This document shows, one piece after another, positions 9,106-17,891 of a DNA stretch of 64,000 nt. The translations under genes were made by a program, and so were the position numbers. Numbering within the stretch: the stretch's first letter is position 1; every line of letters starts with the position of its first letter. Source of the DNA: Flavobacterium flavigenum (GTDB lineage Bacteria; Bacteroidota; Bacteroidia; Flavobacteriales; Flavobacteriaceae); contig NZ_CP114285.2 of the NCBI RefSeq assembly GCF_027111255.2, positions 4,898,001 through 4,962,000 on the forward strand, read 5' to 3'. Under the pieces are notes generated by a model. That model searched no databases, was not told the origin of the DNA, and saw nothing but the letters and a program-made list of their open reading frames with translations.

Positions 9106-12100
9106 ATGAAAAAAGGATTACAATTACTCCTATTGATTCCTTTATTGGTATTCAATGGACTTATAACCCGGAGCCAGACTTCAAATATGGCTGGGGATAA
9201 TATTGCTGTTTTTTACCCAAATAATTTTAATCCTTCAGGGACATTGCCGTCTCTGATTTTTACAAATGATTTTACCAATCAGGGCACTGTTCCTCCAACA
9301 TGGGCCATAAAACCTGTTTTTAGTACTGCAAATGGTAAAAGTATAGTAAAAATTTCCTATACAGGGAGTGTAGATTTTTATGGCAACGGAGAAGTAACAG
9401 GACCGTTGAGGCGTAATGATACTCAGGTAACGTTATGGAATAGCGAAGCACCGAATTACTGGATTGATAATGGTACCCGTCTTTACCAGTCACATCCATG
9501 GATTATGGGTGTACGTCCTGACGGTACTGCTTTTGGAATTATTGCAGATCATACCTGGAAACAATCTTTTGTAATAACAAATCCGGTAACCATAACTTCG
9601 GATGGTCCTGAATTCAGGGTGATTGTTATTGAAAGAAGCAGTCCGCAGGAACTATTGAAGACACTCGCCGAGTTAACCGGAAAAATAGAACTTCCTGCTT
9701 TATGGACATTAGGGTATCAGCAAAGCAGATTTACTTATACTCCGGACTCAAAAGTTAAGAGTATTGCAGATGAATTTAGAAATCGAAAAATTCCGTGTGA
9801 CGTTCTCTGGATGGATATTGACTATATGGATGAATATAAGGTGTTTACTTTTAATCAGAGTACATTTGGCAATCCCAAAGGGCTGAATGATTATTTGCAC
9901 AGTAAAAATTTTAAGGCGGTATATATGATTGATCCTGGTGTAAAAAAGCAGCCTGGTTATTTTGTATACGATCAGGGAAAAGCGGGTAATCATTGGGTAC
10001 AAAAGGCAGATGGTACAGAATTTAATGGTCAGGTCTGGCCCGGGGATGTTGCCTTTCCGGATTATACAAGACCTGAAACCCGTACATGGTGGGCTGGATT
10101 GTATAAAGATTTCATGAACAGAGGAATAGACGGGATTTGGAATGACATGAATGAACCTTCTGTATTTGACACTCAGAACAAAACAATGCCTGAAGATAAT
10201 TTGCATCGTGGAGGAAATGGACTGCCAGCAGGTACACATGCAAGATACCATAACGTATTTGGCTATTTGATGGTCAAAGCTAGCCGAGAAGGTATCGCTG
10301 CAGCTAATCCGGATAAACGCCCATTTGTTTTATCACGTTCCAATTTTTTGGGTGGACAAAGATATGCAGCTACTTGGACAGGAGATAATTCTTCTACCTG
10401 GGCACATTTAAAGCTGTCTATTCCGATGTCTATAACATTAGGGCTTTCCGGTCAGCCTATTTCCGGTCCTGATATTGGCGGTTTCAACAACGATTGTACG
10501 CCTGATTTATTGGGGCACTGGATGGCACTTGGCGCTTATTATCCTTTCTCAAGAAATCATGCTGCGAACAATGCTGTCAATCAGGAACCATGGGTTTTTG
10601 GTTCTAAAATTGAAAATGTTTCCCGTACAGCTGTCAATAGAAGATATCGTCTTCTTCCTTATATGTACACACTGTTAAGAGAAGCCTCGGAAACCGGAAT
10701 GCCTTTAATGAGACCTGTGTTTTTTGCAGATAATACTGATCTGAGTCTGCGAAATGAACAGCAGGCTTTTATGGTGGGGAAAGATTTACTGGTTGTTCCG
10801 AGATGGGCTGTAAATCCGAATCTGCCAAAAGGAAACTGGAATAAAGTAAAACTAGAAAGTACTGAAGACGATAAATATCAGGCCACTTTATATGTAAGGC
10901 CAGGCTCAGTAGTTCCAATTACTGATGTTATTCAAAGCACGTCAGATTACAAAAGTGACAATATTACTTATCTGATCAATCCGTTACAAGACGGAACTGC
11001 CACGGGGCAACTTTACCATGATGATGGGGATGGATTCGGATACAAATCAAATGATTATGCCCTCCACGGAATTACTGTAACCAAACACAATGCTGATTCA
11101 TTAAAGGTTTTAATTAATCAAATAGGAGGAAGTAAAAACATTAATCGTGTCAGCAGAATAGGATATGTTACAGATAATGGAATCGAATATTCGGGCTGGT
11201 CAACTAATACTGTACGTTATGTACCTATAATAAGAGACGAAAATCAGAATCCGGATTTAGGCATGATAAACACTATGTTTCTTAAAGGAAGCTTTAACGC
11301 AAATGTAGCTCCAATGATAAATGTTGGGGAAAAGAAATGGAAGTTTGATTCCCTTAATTTAAAAGCCGGTCAGACATATACTCTCAAATTTATTCAGAGC
11401 AAAAATGCAAACGGATTAGAATGGGGGGGGGCAACTGGTTTAATCGGAAAAGCGATACAAACAAATGATAGCAGTAATACAATTTCATTTACTATAAATG
11501 CTGATGGTAATTACAGTATAACATTTGATGAATCTACACTAAATTATACAGTTCAGAAAACTCCGGCAATCAATTCACTATCCATTGTAGGGGATGCTAC
11601 AGATCTTATGAATTTCGATATGCTGGGATTGCCAATGAATCAGTCTCTTGAAGATTTGAATGTTTTTACATGGACAGGTCATTTATTTACCAGTAATGGG
11701 AAAACGGAGGGAAAATTTAAGTTCCATTACGGAACTGGAGGTCAATGCGATGATGTATGGATTTATGCAAATTCAGCAGATCAGCCCTTGTCTTCAACAT
11801 CAATGGTAATTGCAAATGGCTGTACGTACCCGGATAATAAATGGAAAGTAAAAGCGGGCGAAAATGGTACATATAATATAACTGTTAATACTGCGACAAA
11901 AGTAGTCAAGATAGAAAAGATTCATGAATTTGCCACTTTGGCTATAGTCGGAGATGCTACTTCAATAGGCTGGGATCCTAAGGGACTGCTAATGGATCAT
12001 TCTCCGGATCAGCCCGATATTTTCAGATGGACAGGAAAATTAACGGCAAGCAATGGCACAACAGAAGGGACATTCAAGTTTCATTCCGGACCGAATAATT

Positions 12101-13215
12101 TTTGCGATGATATTTGGCTGATGTCCACAGATGCAGATCAGGCTTTGTCTGCCACTACCTATAAAGTAGAGAATGGCTGTAATAATGATAAAAAATGGAA
12201 AGTTAGTGATGGTCAGACGGGTACTTATACTATTACTATTGATGTTGTTGCCAAGACAATTAATATAAAGAAAACAGTTACTACAATGGCGATTGTTGGA
12301 GACGCTACCTCAATAGGTTGGGATCCAAAAGGACTTGCAATGCAGCAATCCAATGATAATTTGAATGTTTTTACATGGACAGGAAAATTATCAGCTGGAA
12401 ATTTTAAGTTTCATTCGGGCTTAAATAATTTTTGCGATGATCTCTGGTTGAATTCAGTTACAGATAACCAGTCGATATCTGATAATAATTTTACAATAGT
12501 AGATGGATGCACTACAGATAATAAATGGCTGGTAAAATCTGGAGAAACAGGGATTTATAAAGTAACTGTGAATCTTGAAATTCAAAGAGTAAGTTTCCAA
12601 AAAACAGAAGTCCAGTCGCTTTCAATTTTTGGTGACGCCACTTCTGCCGGCAATGATACGAAAGGTTTGTTAATGGAGCAATCTGCAACGGATCTAAATG
12701 TTTTCAGCTGGACAGGAACATTATCAGCTTCAAATGGCAGTACCGACGGGAAATTTAAATTTCATTCAGGCACGGGCAGCTGCGATGATATATGGTTATA
12801 TGCACCTATTGCAGACCAAACGCTGTCTGGAACTGCATTTACAAAAGCAGCCGGATGTGCAGCACGTGATAATATGTGGAAAGTGCCTGCAGGAGGAACA
12901 GGGACGTATAAAGTCACGGTTAATTTAGTAACTAATAAAGTAAGTATTCAAAACATTTCTGCAAATCTTGGTAAGAATGATTTTACGAAAGAGAAAAGTT
13001 TCATTTATCCAAATCCCGTTGGGAACACAATTTTCTTCAGTACAGATATGTCCGGAATAAATGTGAGTATTCTTTCTGCAAATAGCAGTCTGGTTTTAAA
13101 ACAAAAAGTAGATAGTAACAACAGCATCGATGTTTCTAAACTAAGTGCAGGTTTGTATTTTGTTATTACAAATAAAAATGGGACTAAGGTTTCCAGAAAA
13201 TTCATAAAGAAATAA
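9106..13215 (+). CDS. Large surface GH31 alpha-glycosidase with four SusE/F-like modules and T9SS tail
   Basis: A 1369-residue protein. After the signal peptide (about 1-23) comes a GH31 N-terminal sandwich (YGNGEVTGPL) and a (beta/alpha)8 barrel. The nucleophile is Asp347 in IWNDMNEP and the acid/base is Asp427 in WTGDNSS. Distal beta domains follow to about residue 800. Four repeats of ~115 residues lie at about 825-943, 944-1059, 1060-1166 and 1170-1284. Each has (I/F)GDAT, a FxWTG strand, KFHxG and a CDD(I/L/V)W motif. The repeats resemble the modules of the neighbouring SusE-like lipoprotein. The C-terminus (about 1300-1369) is a type A T9SS sorting domain (YPNPVGN ... RKFIKK). GH31 members include alpha-glucosidases and alpha-xylosidases; the precise sugar is not determined. 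It is predicted to be cell-surface bound. Confidence 0.9.
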   Translation: MKKGLQLLLLIPLLVFNGLITRSQTSNMAGDNIAVFYPNNFNPSGTLPSLIFTNDFTNQGTVPPTWAIKPVFSTANGKSIVKISYTGSVDFYGNGEVTGPLRRNDTQVTLWNSEAPNYWIDNGTRLYQSHPWIMGVRPDGTAFGIIADHTWKQSFVITNPVTITSDGPEFRVIVIERSSPQELLKTLAELTGKIELPALWTLGYQQSRFTYTPDSKVKSIADEFRNRKIPCDVLWMDIDYMDEYKVFTFNQSTFGNPKGLNDYLHSKNFKAVYMIDPGVKKQPGYFVYDQGKAGNHWVQKADGTEFNGQVWPGDVAFPDYTRPETRTWWAGLYKDFMNRGIDGIWNDMNEPSVFDTQNKTMPEDNLHRGGNGLPAGTHARYHNVFGYLMVKASREGIAAANPDKRPFVLSRSNFLGGQRYAATWTGDNSSTWAHLKLSIPMSITLGLSGQPISGPDIGGFNNDCTPDLLGHWMALGAYYPFSRNHAANNAVNQEPWVFGSKIENVSRTAVNRRYRLLPYMYTLLREASETGMPLMRPVFFADNTDLSLRNEQQAFMVGKDLLVVPRWAVNPNLPKGNWNKVKLESTEDDKYQATLYVRPGSVVPITDVIQSTSDYKSDNITYLINPLQDGTATGQLYHDDGDGFGYKSNDYALHGITVTKHNADSLKVLINQIGGSKNINRVSRIGYVTDNGIEYSGWSTNTVRYVPIIRDENQNPDLGMINTMFLKGSFNANVAPMINVGEKKWKFDSLNLKAGQTYTLKFIQSKNANGLEWGGATGLIGKAIQTNDSSNTISFTINADGNYSITFDESTLNYTVQKTPAINSLSIVGDATDLMNFDMLGLPMNQSLEDLNVFTWTGHLFTSNGKTEGKFKFHYGTGGQCDDVWIYANSADQPLSSTSMVIANGCTYPDNKWKVKAGENGTYNITVNTATKVVKIEKIHEFATLAIVGDATSIGWDPKGLLMDHSPDQPDIFRWTGKLTASNGTTEGTFKFHSGPNNFCDDIWLMSTDADQALSATTYKVENGCNNDKKWKVSDGQTGTYTITIDVVAKTINIKKTVTTMAIVGDATSIGWDPKGLAMQQSNDNLNVFTWTGKLSAGNFKFHSGLNNFCDDLWLNSVTDNQSISDNNFTIVDGCTTDNKWLVKSGETGIYKVTVNLEIQRVSFQKTEVQSLSIFGDATSAGNDTKGLLMEQSATDLNVFSWTGTLSASNGSTDGKFKFHSGTGSCDDIWLYAPIADQTLSGTAFTKAAGCAARDNMWKVPAGGTGTYKVTVNLVTNKVSIQNISANLGKNDFTKEKSFIYPNPVGNTIFFSTDMSGINVSILSANSSLVLKQKVDSNNSIDVSKLSAGLYFVITNKNGTKVSRKFIKK
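11578..12957 (+). repeat. Four tandem protein-module repeats inside the GH31 gene
   Basis: Four successive ~350-base units encode homologous SusE/F-like beta-sandwich modules, starting near 11578, 11935, 12283 and 12613. Shared protein marks are GDAT, WTG, KFH and CDD(I/L/V)W. Module 3 is shorter because it lacks the SNGxTxG loop before GNFKFH. The units differ enough at DNA level that this is an old duplication. Confidence 0.8.
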
Positions 13216-13220
13216 GCATA

Positions 13221-13268
13221 AAAAAGGCCTGACTGAATCTGATGGAATTGATTTGGTTAAGGCTTTTT
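13221..13268 (+). terminator. Probable terminator after the GH31 gene
   Basis: AAAAAGGCCT at 13221-13230 pairs with AGGCTTTTT at 13260-13268, with one bulged G and a ~29-base loop. The arm itself supplies the T-run. It is weaker than the other terminators of the window because of the large loop. Confidence 0.45.
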
Positions 13269-13314
13269 ATTTACATCATTTATTGTTTAGCTATTAATCT
13301 TAAAGAAGTAAATT

Positions 13315-15636
13315 ATGAAGAATCTATTTAAAACCGAAGGTGTTTGCGTGCTGTTCTTTTTGTTATGTGTTTCTAATTTATTTTCACAAACAGCTGATCA
13401 GCGTGCAGAAAATCTACAGAACGGAACTAATGCTATTTTTATGTCTGCAGATAAAAGTTACTACAAACATAACAGCGCTTCAGACAATGATCCTTATGGT
13501 TATGGATACTGGATACAGGCACACACGCTGGAAACATTAGCAGATGCGTACCAAAGAACCCGCAATAATGTCTATAAAGACCGAATGAAAAGTATTATTG
13601 CCGGGATCCGAAAATACAATCTGTATGGGGACGGAACGTATCATAATGATTTTTATGATGATTTGGAATGGCTTTGTCTGGCGAGTTTCAATTGCTACAA
13701 TGCAACTAAAGATCCTGAGTTTTTAGACGCAGTTCATCAAATCTGGACAGAAATTAAAACCGGATATGCAAATGGCGCCATGTCATGGAAAAAAGGCTGT
13801 ACAACGCCCTGTAAAAACTCAATTGCGAATGGCCCGGCTATTGTTATTGCGGCGAAATTGTATCAATTAGAAGGAGATAACAGCAACCTTCAAATGGCAA
13901 AAGATATTCATGCCTGGATGAAAGCAAATGTTTTTAACGCACAGGGCGGAATTTGGGATTCACCAACCAATACAGACCCTGACTGGCAGTTCTCCTATAA
14001 TTCCGGAATGTTCATCGCCGCTTCTTTGCAGCTTAATCTTGTTACAGGTACACAATCGTACATAGACGATGGCATCAAAGCATGTGAGTTTATGATGAAT
14101 TACAGAAATTATAACGGAGGCGTATTTTTCCTGAATGAAAATGGCCAGGGAGACGGCGGTTTATTCAAAGGAATTTTCGCCAAGTGGTTTATAGAATTTG
14201 TCCGTATGGGGAATTTAACGCAGGGTCAAAAGGATAGGTATTTAGGTGTTATCAATTATACAAGCAATTATGTTTGGGCTAAAGCCGTCAATAAATCTAA
14301 TTATTTAATCAATTCCTATTGGGATTCATTACCAACCGGAACAATTGATTTATCTACTCAGTCAGCTGGTCTTCATTTATTTGAATCTGCTGCCAGTTTA
14401 AACAAGGTTCATACTTATCAAAATATTAATTACGGAGGTTTTTATTCCCAACTTTCTCCCGGGAATTATACTTTGGCACAACTTCAGGCAAGAGGTATTG
14501 CTGATAACGATATCACATCCTTAACAGTTCCTGACGGTTATGTGGTTACGGTTTATGAAAATGATAATTTTGGCGGGGCTTCCAAAGTATTCACTGCAAA
14601 TTCAGCCTGGATTTCCGATTGGAACGACAGGATTTCATCCTTGAAAATAGTAGATACTAACACTTCATTAGTGAATGTTTATCAGGATATAACTTTTACA
14701 GGTTACACTGCCGGCCTTAATGTTGGCGATTATACTCTGGCACAACTTCGCGCAAAAGGGATTTTGGACAACGATATTACGTCTTTAAAAATCACTGAAG
14801 GATACAAAGTAACCGTTTATGACGGTGATAATTTTACCGGAGCTTCAAAAGATTTCACCGCTACTACGGATTGGACTGGAGACTGGAATGACAGAACTAC
14901 CTCTTTGCGTATTCGTCCTAACGGAACTCCTAATTTAGGAAACATAACCTACTTTTTGCAAAATCGCCATAGTGGTTTGTACATGGATGTTTGGGGATTA
15001 AGTACAGCAGATGGAGGCAATATTGCACAAGGGAATTACACCGGAGCCAATAACCAAAAATTTAAATTAATCGATGCCGGAGAGGGAGCTTATCAGATTC
15101 AAGGAATCAATAGCGGAAAAGCTGTAGATATTGCAGGAGTAAGTACAAAAAACGGAACGAATGTGCATCAATGGACTTACGTTGGTGCAGCAAACCAGCA
15201 ATTTATAGCGGTTTCAACAGGTGATGGTTATTATAAATTGGTAGCCAAACATAGCGGAAAATTGGTCGAGGTAGCCGGTTTTAGCACTGTAAGCGGAGGA
15301 AATGTACAGCAATGGGAAAATGCAAATCAGGCCAGTGGACATTGGAAACTGATTCCTGTCGGTACAGCTAAATTAGCGAAAACCTCATCGGACACAGAAA
15401 CCAAAGTTGAGGCAACGACTATAAATATATACCCGAATCCGGTTGAAAGCACATTATTTTTTACCGGCGAAGTAACAGGAGCGAAGGTGCATATTTTTTC
15501 ATCAGCAGGAAACACAGTTTCAGAACAAAAAATAAAGACTGATAATGTAAATGTTTCAGGTTTGGCAGCGGGAACTTATTTTATAGTTTTTGAAAAAGAC
15601 GGAACAAAAATTACAAAGCGATTTATTAAAAAATAA
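13315..15636 (+). CDS. GH76 endo-alpha-1,6-mannanase with beta/gamma-crystallin and ricin modules, T9SS tail
   Basis: A 773-residue secreted enzyme. The GH76 (alpha/alpha)6 domain spans about 25-345. The paired catalytic aspartates are Asp115-Asp116 in FYDDLEW. Family segments SIANGPAIVIAAKLY, FSYNSGMFIAA and GLFKGIFAKWF are present. GH76 enzymes cut alpha-1,6-mannan backbones internally. Two beta/gamma-crystallin domains follow (about 365-450 and 453-540; YxxxNFxGxSK and NDxITSL marks), then a ricin B-type trefoil (about 543-685; three QxF/QxW-like repeats such as NNQKFKL and ASGHWKL). A T9SS type A tail closes the protein (about 700-773, YPNPVES to RFIKK). The crystallin modules may bind calcium and stiffen the protein; this is inferred. 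It probably makes the first cuts at the surface for this PUL. Confidence 0.9.
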   Translation: MKNLFKTEGVCVLFFLLCVSNLFSQTADQRAENLQNGTNAIFMSADKSYYKHNSASDNDPYGYGYWIQAHTLETLADAYQRTRNNVYKDRMKSIIAGIRKYNLYGDGTYHNDFYDDLEWLCLASFNCYNATKDPEFLDAVHQIWTEIKTGYANGAMSWKKGCTTPCKNSIANGPAIVIAAKLYQLEGDNSNLQMAKDIHAWMKANVFNAQGGIWDSPTNTDPDWQFSYNSGMFIAASLQLNLVTGTQSYIDDGIKACEFMMNYRNYNGGVFFLNENGQGDGGLFKGIFAKWFIEFVRMGNLTQGQKDRYLGVINYTSNYVWAKAVNKSNYLINSYWDSLPTGTIDLSTQSAGLHLFESAASLNKVHTYQNINYGGFYSQLSPGNYTLAQLQARGIADNDITSLTVPDGYVVTVYENDNFGGASKVFTANSAWISDWNDRISSLKIVDTNTSLVNVYQDITFTGYTAGLNVGDYTLAQLRAKGILDNDITSLKITEGYKVTVYDGDNFTGASKDFTATTDWTGDWNDRTTSLRIRPNGTPNLGNITYFLQNRHSGLYMDVWGLSTADGGNIAQGNYTGANNQKFKLIDAGEGAYQIQGINSGKAVDIAGVSTKNGTNVHQWTYVGAANQQFIAVSTGDGYYKLVAKHSGKLVEVAGFSTVSGGNVQQWENANQASGHWKLIPVGTAKLAKTSSDTETKVEATTINIYPNPVESTLFFTGEVTGAKVHIFSSAGNTVSEQKIKTDNVNVSGLAAGTYFIVFEKDGTKITKRFIKK

Positions 15637-15654
15637 GGTCTAAAACTACAAATT

Positions 15655-17775
15655 ATGATGCAAATTAAAATAAATGGTTACAATCTGATTGATAAATTTA
15701 GATTGCGTTTTACAGTATTTTTAATGTTTATCGGTCTTGCAATTCCGGCGCAGGCACAACTTAGCGGTAATCCTCTGTTTACAGGAGCCGATCCGGAGAT
15801 TCATTACTTTAACAACAAATATTATATTTATACGACTGCTATTTACGGTACACAATTTCATGCGTATTCCTCAAATGATTTAACCAATTGGGTTGACGAA
15901 GGCCTTATTTTCGATCTTTATCCGGATAGTCCGTGGTCACAAAATAATGGCTGGGCACCGGCAGTCGTTTTCCGAAACAATAAATATTATTTCTATTACA
16001 CTGCCGAAACCAAAATTGGCTGTGCTGTTGGTAATACACCTATAGGTCCTTTTACAGACATTGGAGCACCGCTTATCGGAACCGATCCTTATACCGATGA
16101 TATTATTGATGCGAATGTTTTCATTGATGATGACGGACAAGCGTACATTTATTATGGAGGGTCAGGGAAAAGCAAAATGGTGGTTCGTAAGTTAAATCCT
16201 GATATGATTAGTTTGTCGACAGGACCTACAAACATCACCCCTCAAAATTACACTGAGGCGCCTTATATGATAAAAAGAAAAGGAATTTATTATATGACGT
16301 ATTCCAATGGATCCTGGTTTAATGATACTTACAATGTACAATACTCTACTTCTAATTCGCCTATGGGGCCCTGGACATACAGAGGTAAAATATTAAGTTC
16401 TAATGTAGAAGACAAAGGTCCGGGACATCATGGCGTATTAAAAATGGGAAATTGTGATGAATACTACATCATTTATCACAGGTATGAAAACGGTACTTCG
16501 GGAGAAAGGAAAATTGCAATTGACAGAATGTATTTTAACTCAGCCGATTTGATTGAAACGGTAAATATGACCAATTATGGAGTTGCTCCCAGAATACCGG
16601 ATTTGTCCTGTCCTACGCAAAATATTGTTTCGGGGGGTATTTACAAGTTAACGCACAAAGGAACAAATCAATGCCTGGATGTTTTAAATAACGGAAGCCA
16701 GTCGGGAGCAAATATTCAGCAAAGTACAGACAATGGAAACGATGCACAGCGTTGGATTGTGACACTTGAGGCAGATGGTTATTATAAATTAACACATAAA
16801 GGAACCACTCAGGTTTTGGATGTAGATAACAATAGCAGTGTGGCTGGAGCCAATGTGCAGCAATGGACAGATCTTGGTACTGATGCACAACGCTGGAAAA
16901 TTGAAATGATGTCGGACGGCTATTGCAAACTGACTCACAAAGGAACCACCCAGGTTTTGGATGTAAGTAATAATAGTAATCAGTCGGGAGCTAATGTACA
17001 GCAATGGACAGATCTTGGTACTGATGCGCAAAGATGGAGATTCGATCTTATTGAAGTACCCATTGTTTCCGGAGGAGTGTATAATTTGACTCATAAAGGA
17101 ACTAACCAAAGACTGGATGTGAGTGGGGGCAGTACACAGCAAGGTGCAAATGTACAGCAGCATAATCCGAATCAAACTGATGCACAGCGGTGGGTAATTA
17201 CAAAGGAAGCTGATGGGTTTTACAAATTAACGCACAGAGGAACAAATCAGGTTTTAGATGTAGATAACAATAGCAGTGTGGCTGGAGCCAATGTGCAGCA
17301 ATGGACAGATCTTGGTACCAATGCACAGCGATGGAAAATTGAATTAATGTCTGATGGCTATTTTAAACTTACTCACAAAAACACCAGTTTATGTCTTGAT
17401 GTTGTAAATAATCTTGCTGAACCGGGAACAAATGTGCACCAGTACACAGATAATAATAACGATGCACAGCGCTGGAAACTGGATTTAATAAAACCGACCA
17501 ATACTTCCAGAATAGCGAAATCACCATTAGAATCTCAGGATGAAACTGAAACTGGAGCTATTAATGTGTATCCAAATCCGGTCAAAAACACACTTTTCTT
17601 TACTGTCGAAATGAATGGAATTCAGATTCGTGTTTTTTCTCAAACAGGAAGCCTGGTTATGGATCAAAAAGGAAGAGATAATAGTTTAGATGTTTCGGGT
17701 TTAGCAAAGGGAATTTATTTTGCTGTTTTTGAAAAAGAGGGCATAAAAATTACAAAACAATTTATTAAAAAATAA
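15655..17775 (+). CDS. Surface GH43 with two ricin-type lectin domains and T9SS tail
   Basis: A 706-residue protein. The signal peptide ends at AIPAQAQ. The GH43 propeller spans about 35-315, with catalytic Asp in TGADPEI, modulating Asp in DIIDANV and acid Glu in YTEAPYM; PGHHGVLKM supplies the His region. Two ricin B-type trefoils begin at about residues 324 and 470. Each has repeats of the form YKLTHKGTxQxLDV...AQRW. A T9SS tail (about 635-706, YPNPVKN to KQFIKK) follows. The start is 18 bases after the GH76 stop, so the two are one operon. Ricin modules often bind galactose or xylan-type glycans. The following gene is a close paralogue. The exact furanosidase or xylosidase activity is unknown. 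Confidence 0.88.
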   Translation: MMQIKINGYNLIDKFRLRFTVFLMFIGLAIPAQAQLSGNPLFTGADPEIHYFNNKYYIYTTAIYGTQFHAYSSNDLTNWVDEGLIFDLYPDSPWSQNNGWAPAVVFRNNKYYFYYTAETKIGCAVGNTPIGPFTDIGAPLIGTDPYTDDIIDANVFIDDDGQAYIYYGGSGKSKMVVRKLNPDMISLSTGPTNITPQNYTEAPYMIKRKGIYYMTYSNGSWFNDTYNVQYSTSNSPMGPWTYRGKILSSNVEDKGPGHHGVLKMGNCDEYYIIYHRYENGTSGERKIAIDRMYFNSADLIETVNMTNYGVAPRIPDLSCPTQNIVSGGIYKLTHKGTNQCLDVLNNGSQSGANIQQSTDNGNDAQRWIVTLEADGYYKLTHKGTTQVLDVDNNSSVAGANVQQWTDLGTDAQRWKIEMMSDGYCKLTHKGTTQVLDVSNNSNQSGANVQQWTDLGTDAQRWRFDLIEVPIVSGGVYNLTHKGTNQRLDVSGGSTQQGANVQQHNPNQTDAQRWVITKEADGFYKLTHRGTNQVLDVDNNSSVAGANVQQWTDLGTNAQRWKIELMSDGYFKLTHKNTSLCLDVVNNLAEPGTNVHQYTDNNNDAQRWKLDLIKPTNTSRIAKSPLESQDETETGAINVYPNPVKNTLFFTVEMNGIQIRVFSQTGSLVMDQKGRDNSLDVSGLAKGIYFAVFEKEGIKITKQFIKK
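16819..17318 (+). repeat. Exact 62-base direct repeat inside the ricin region
   Basis: Bases 16819-16880 and 17257-17318 are identical over 62 bases and 438 bases apart (start to start). Similarity continues on both sides with few changes, and a weaker third copy lies at about 16957-17020. The repeats encode equivalent ricin sub-repeats of lectin domains 1 and 2. Recombination between them would delete exactly 146 codons, about one trefoil. Confidence 0.85.
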
Positions 17776-17891
17776 AGTTAAGCTTCTTTTAAAAATTACA
17801 ATTAAGTTAATGAAAACATCTCTAAAAATGTGCTTTAAAGGTTAAAATTATAAAGAGATTGCTTTTTAGGGATGTTTTAAAATTAAAATTT

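Noticed and set aside
9748..10251. A 167-codon open frame antisense to the large GH31
   Set aside because: Opposite a well-supported enzyme, with no domain or start context; a shadow of its codon pattern.
17859..17891. TTG start for the second ricin-GH43
   Set aside because: An ATG 33 bases downstream gives a good signal peptide; the extension has no support.
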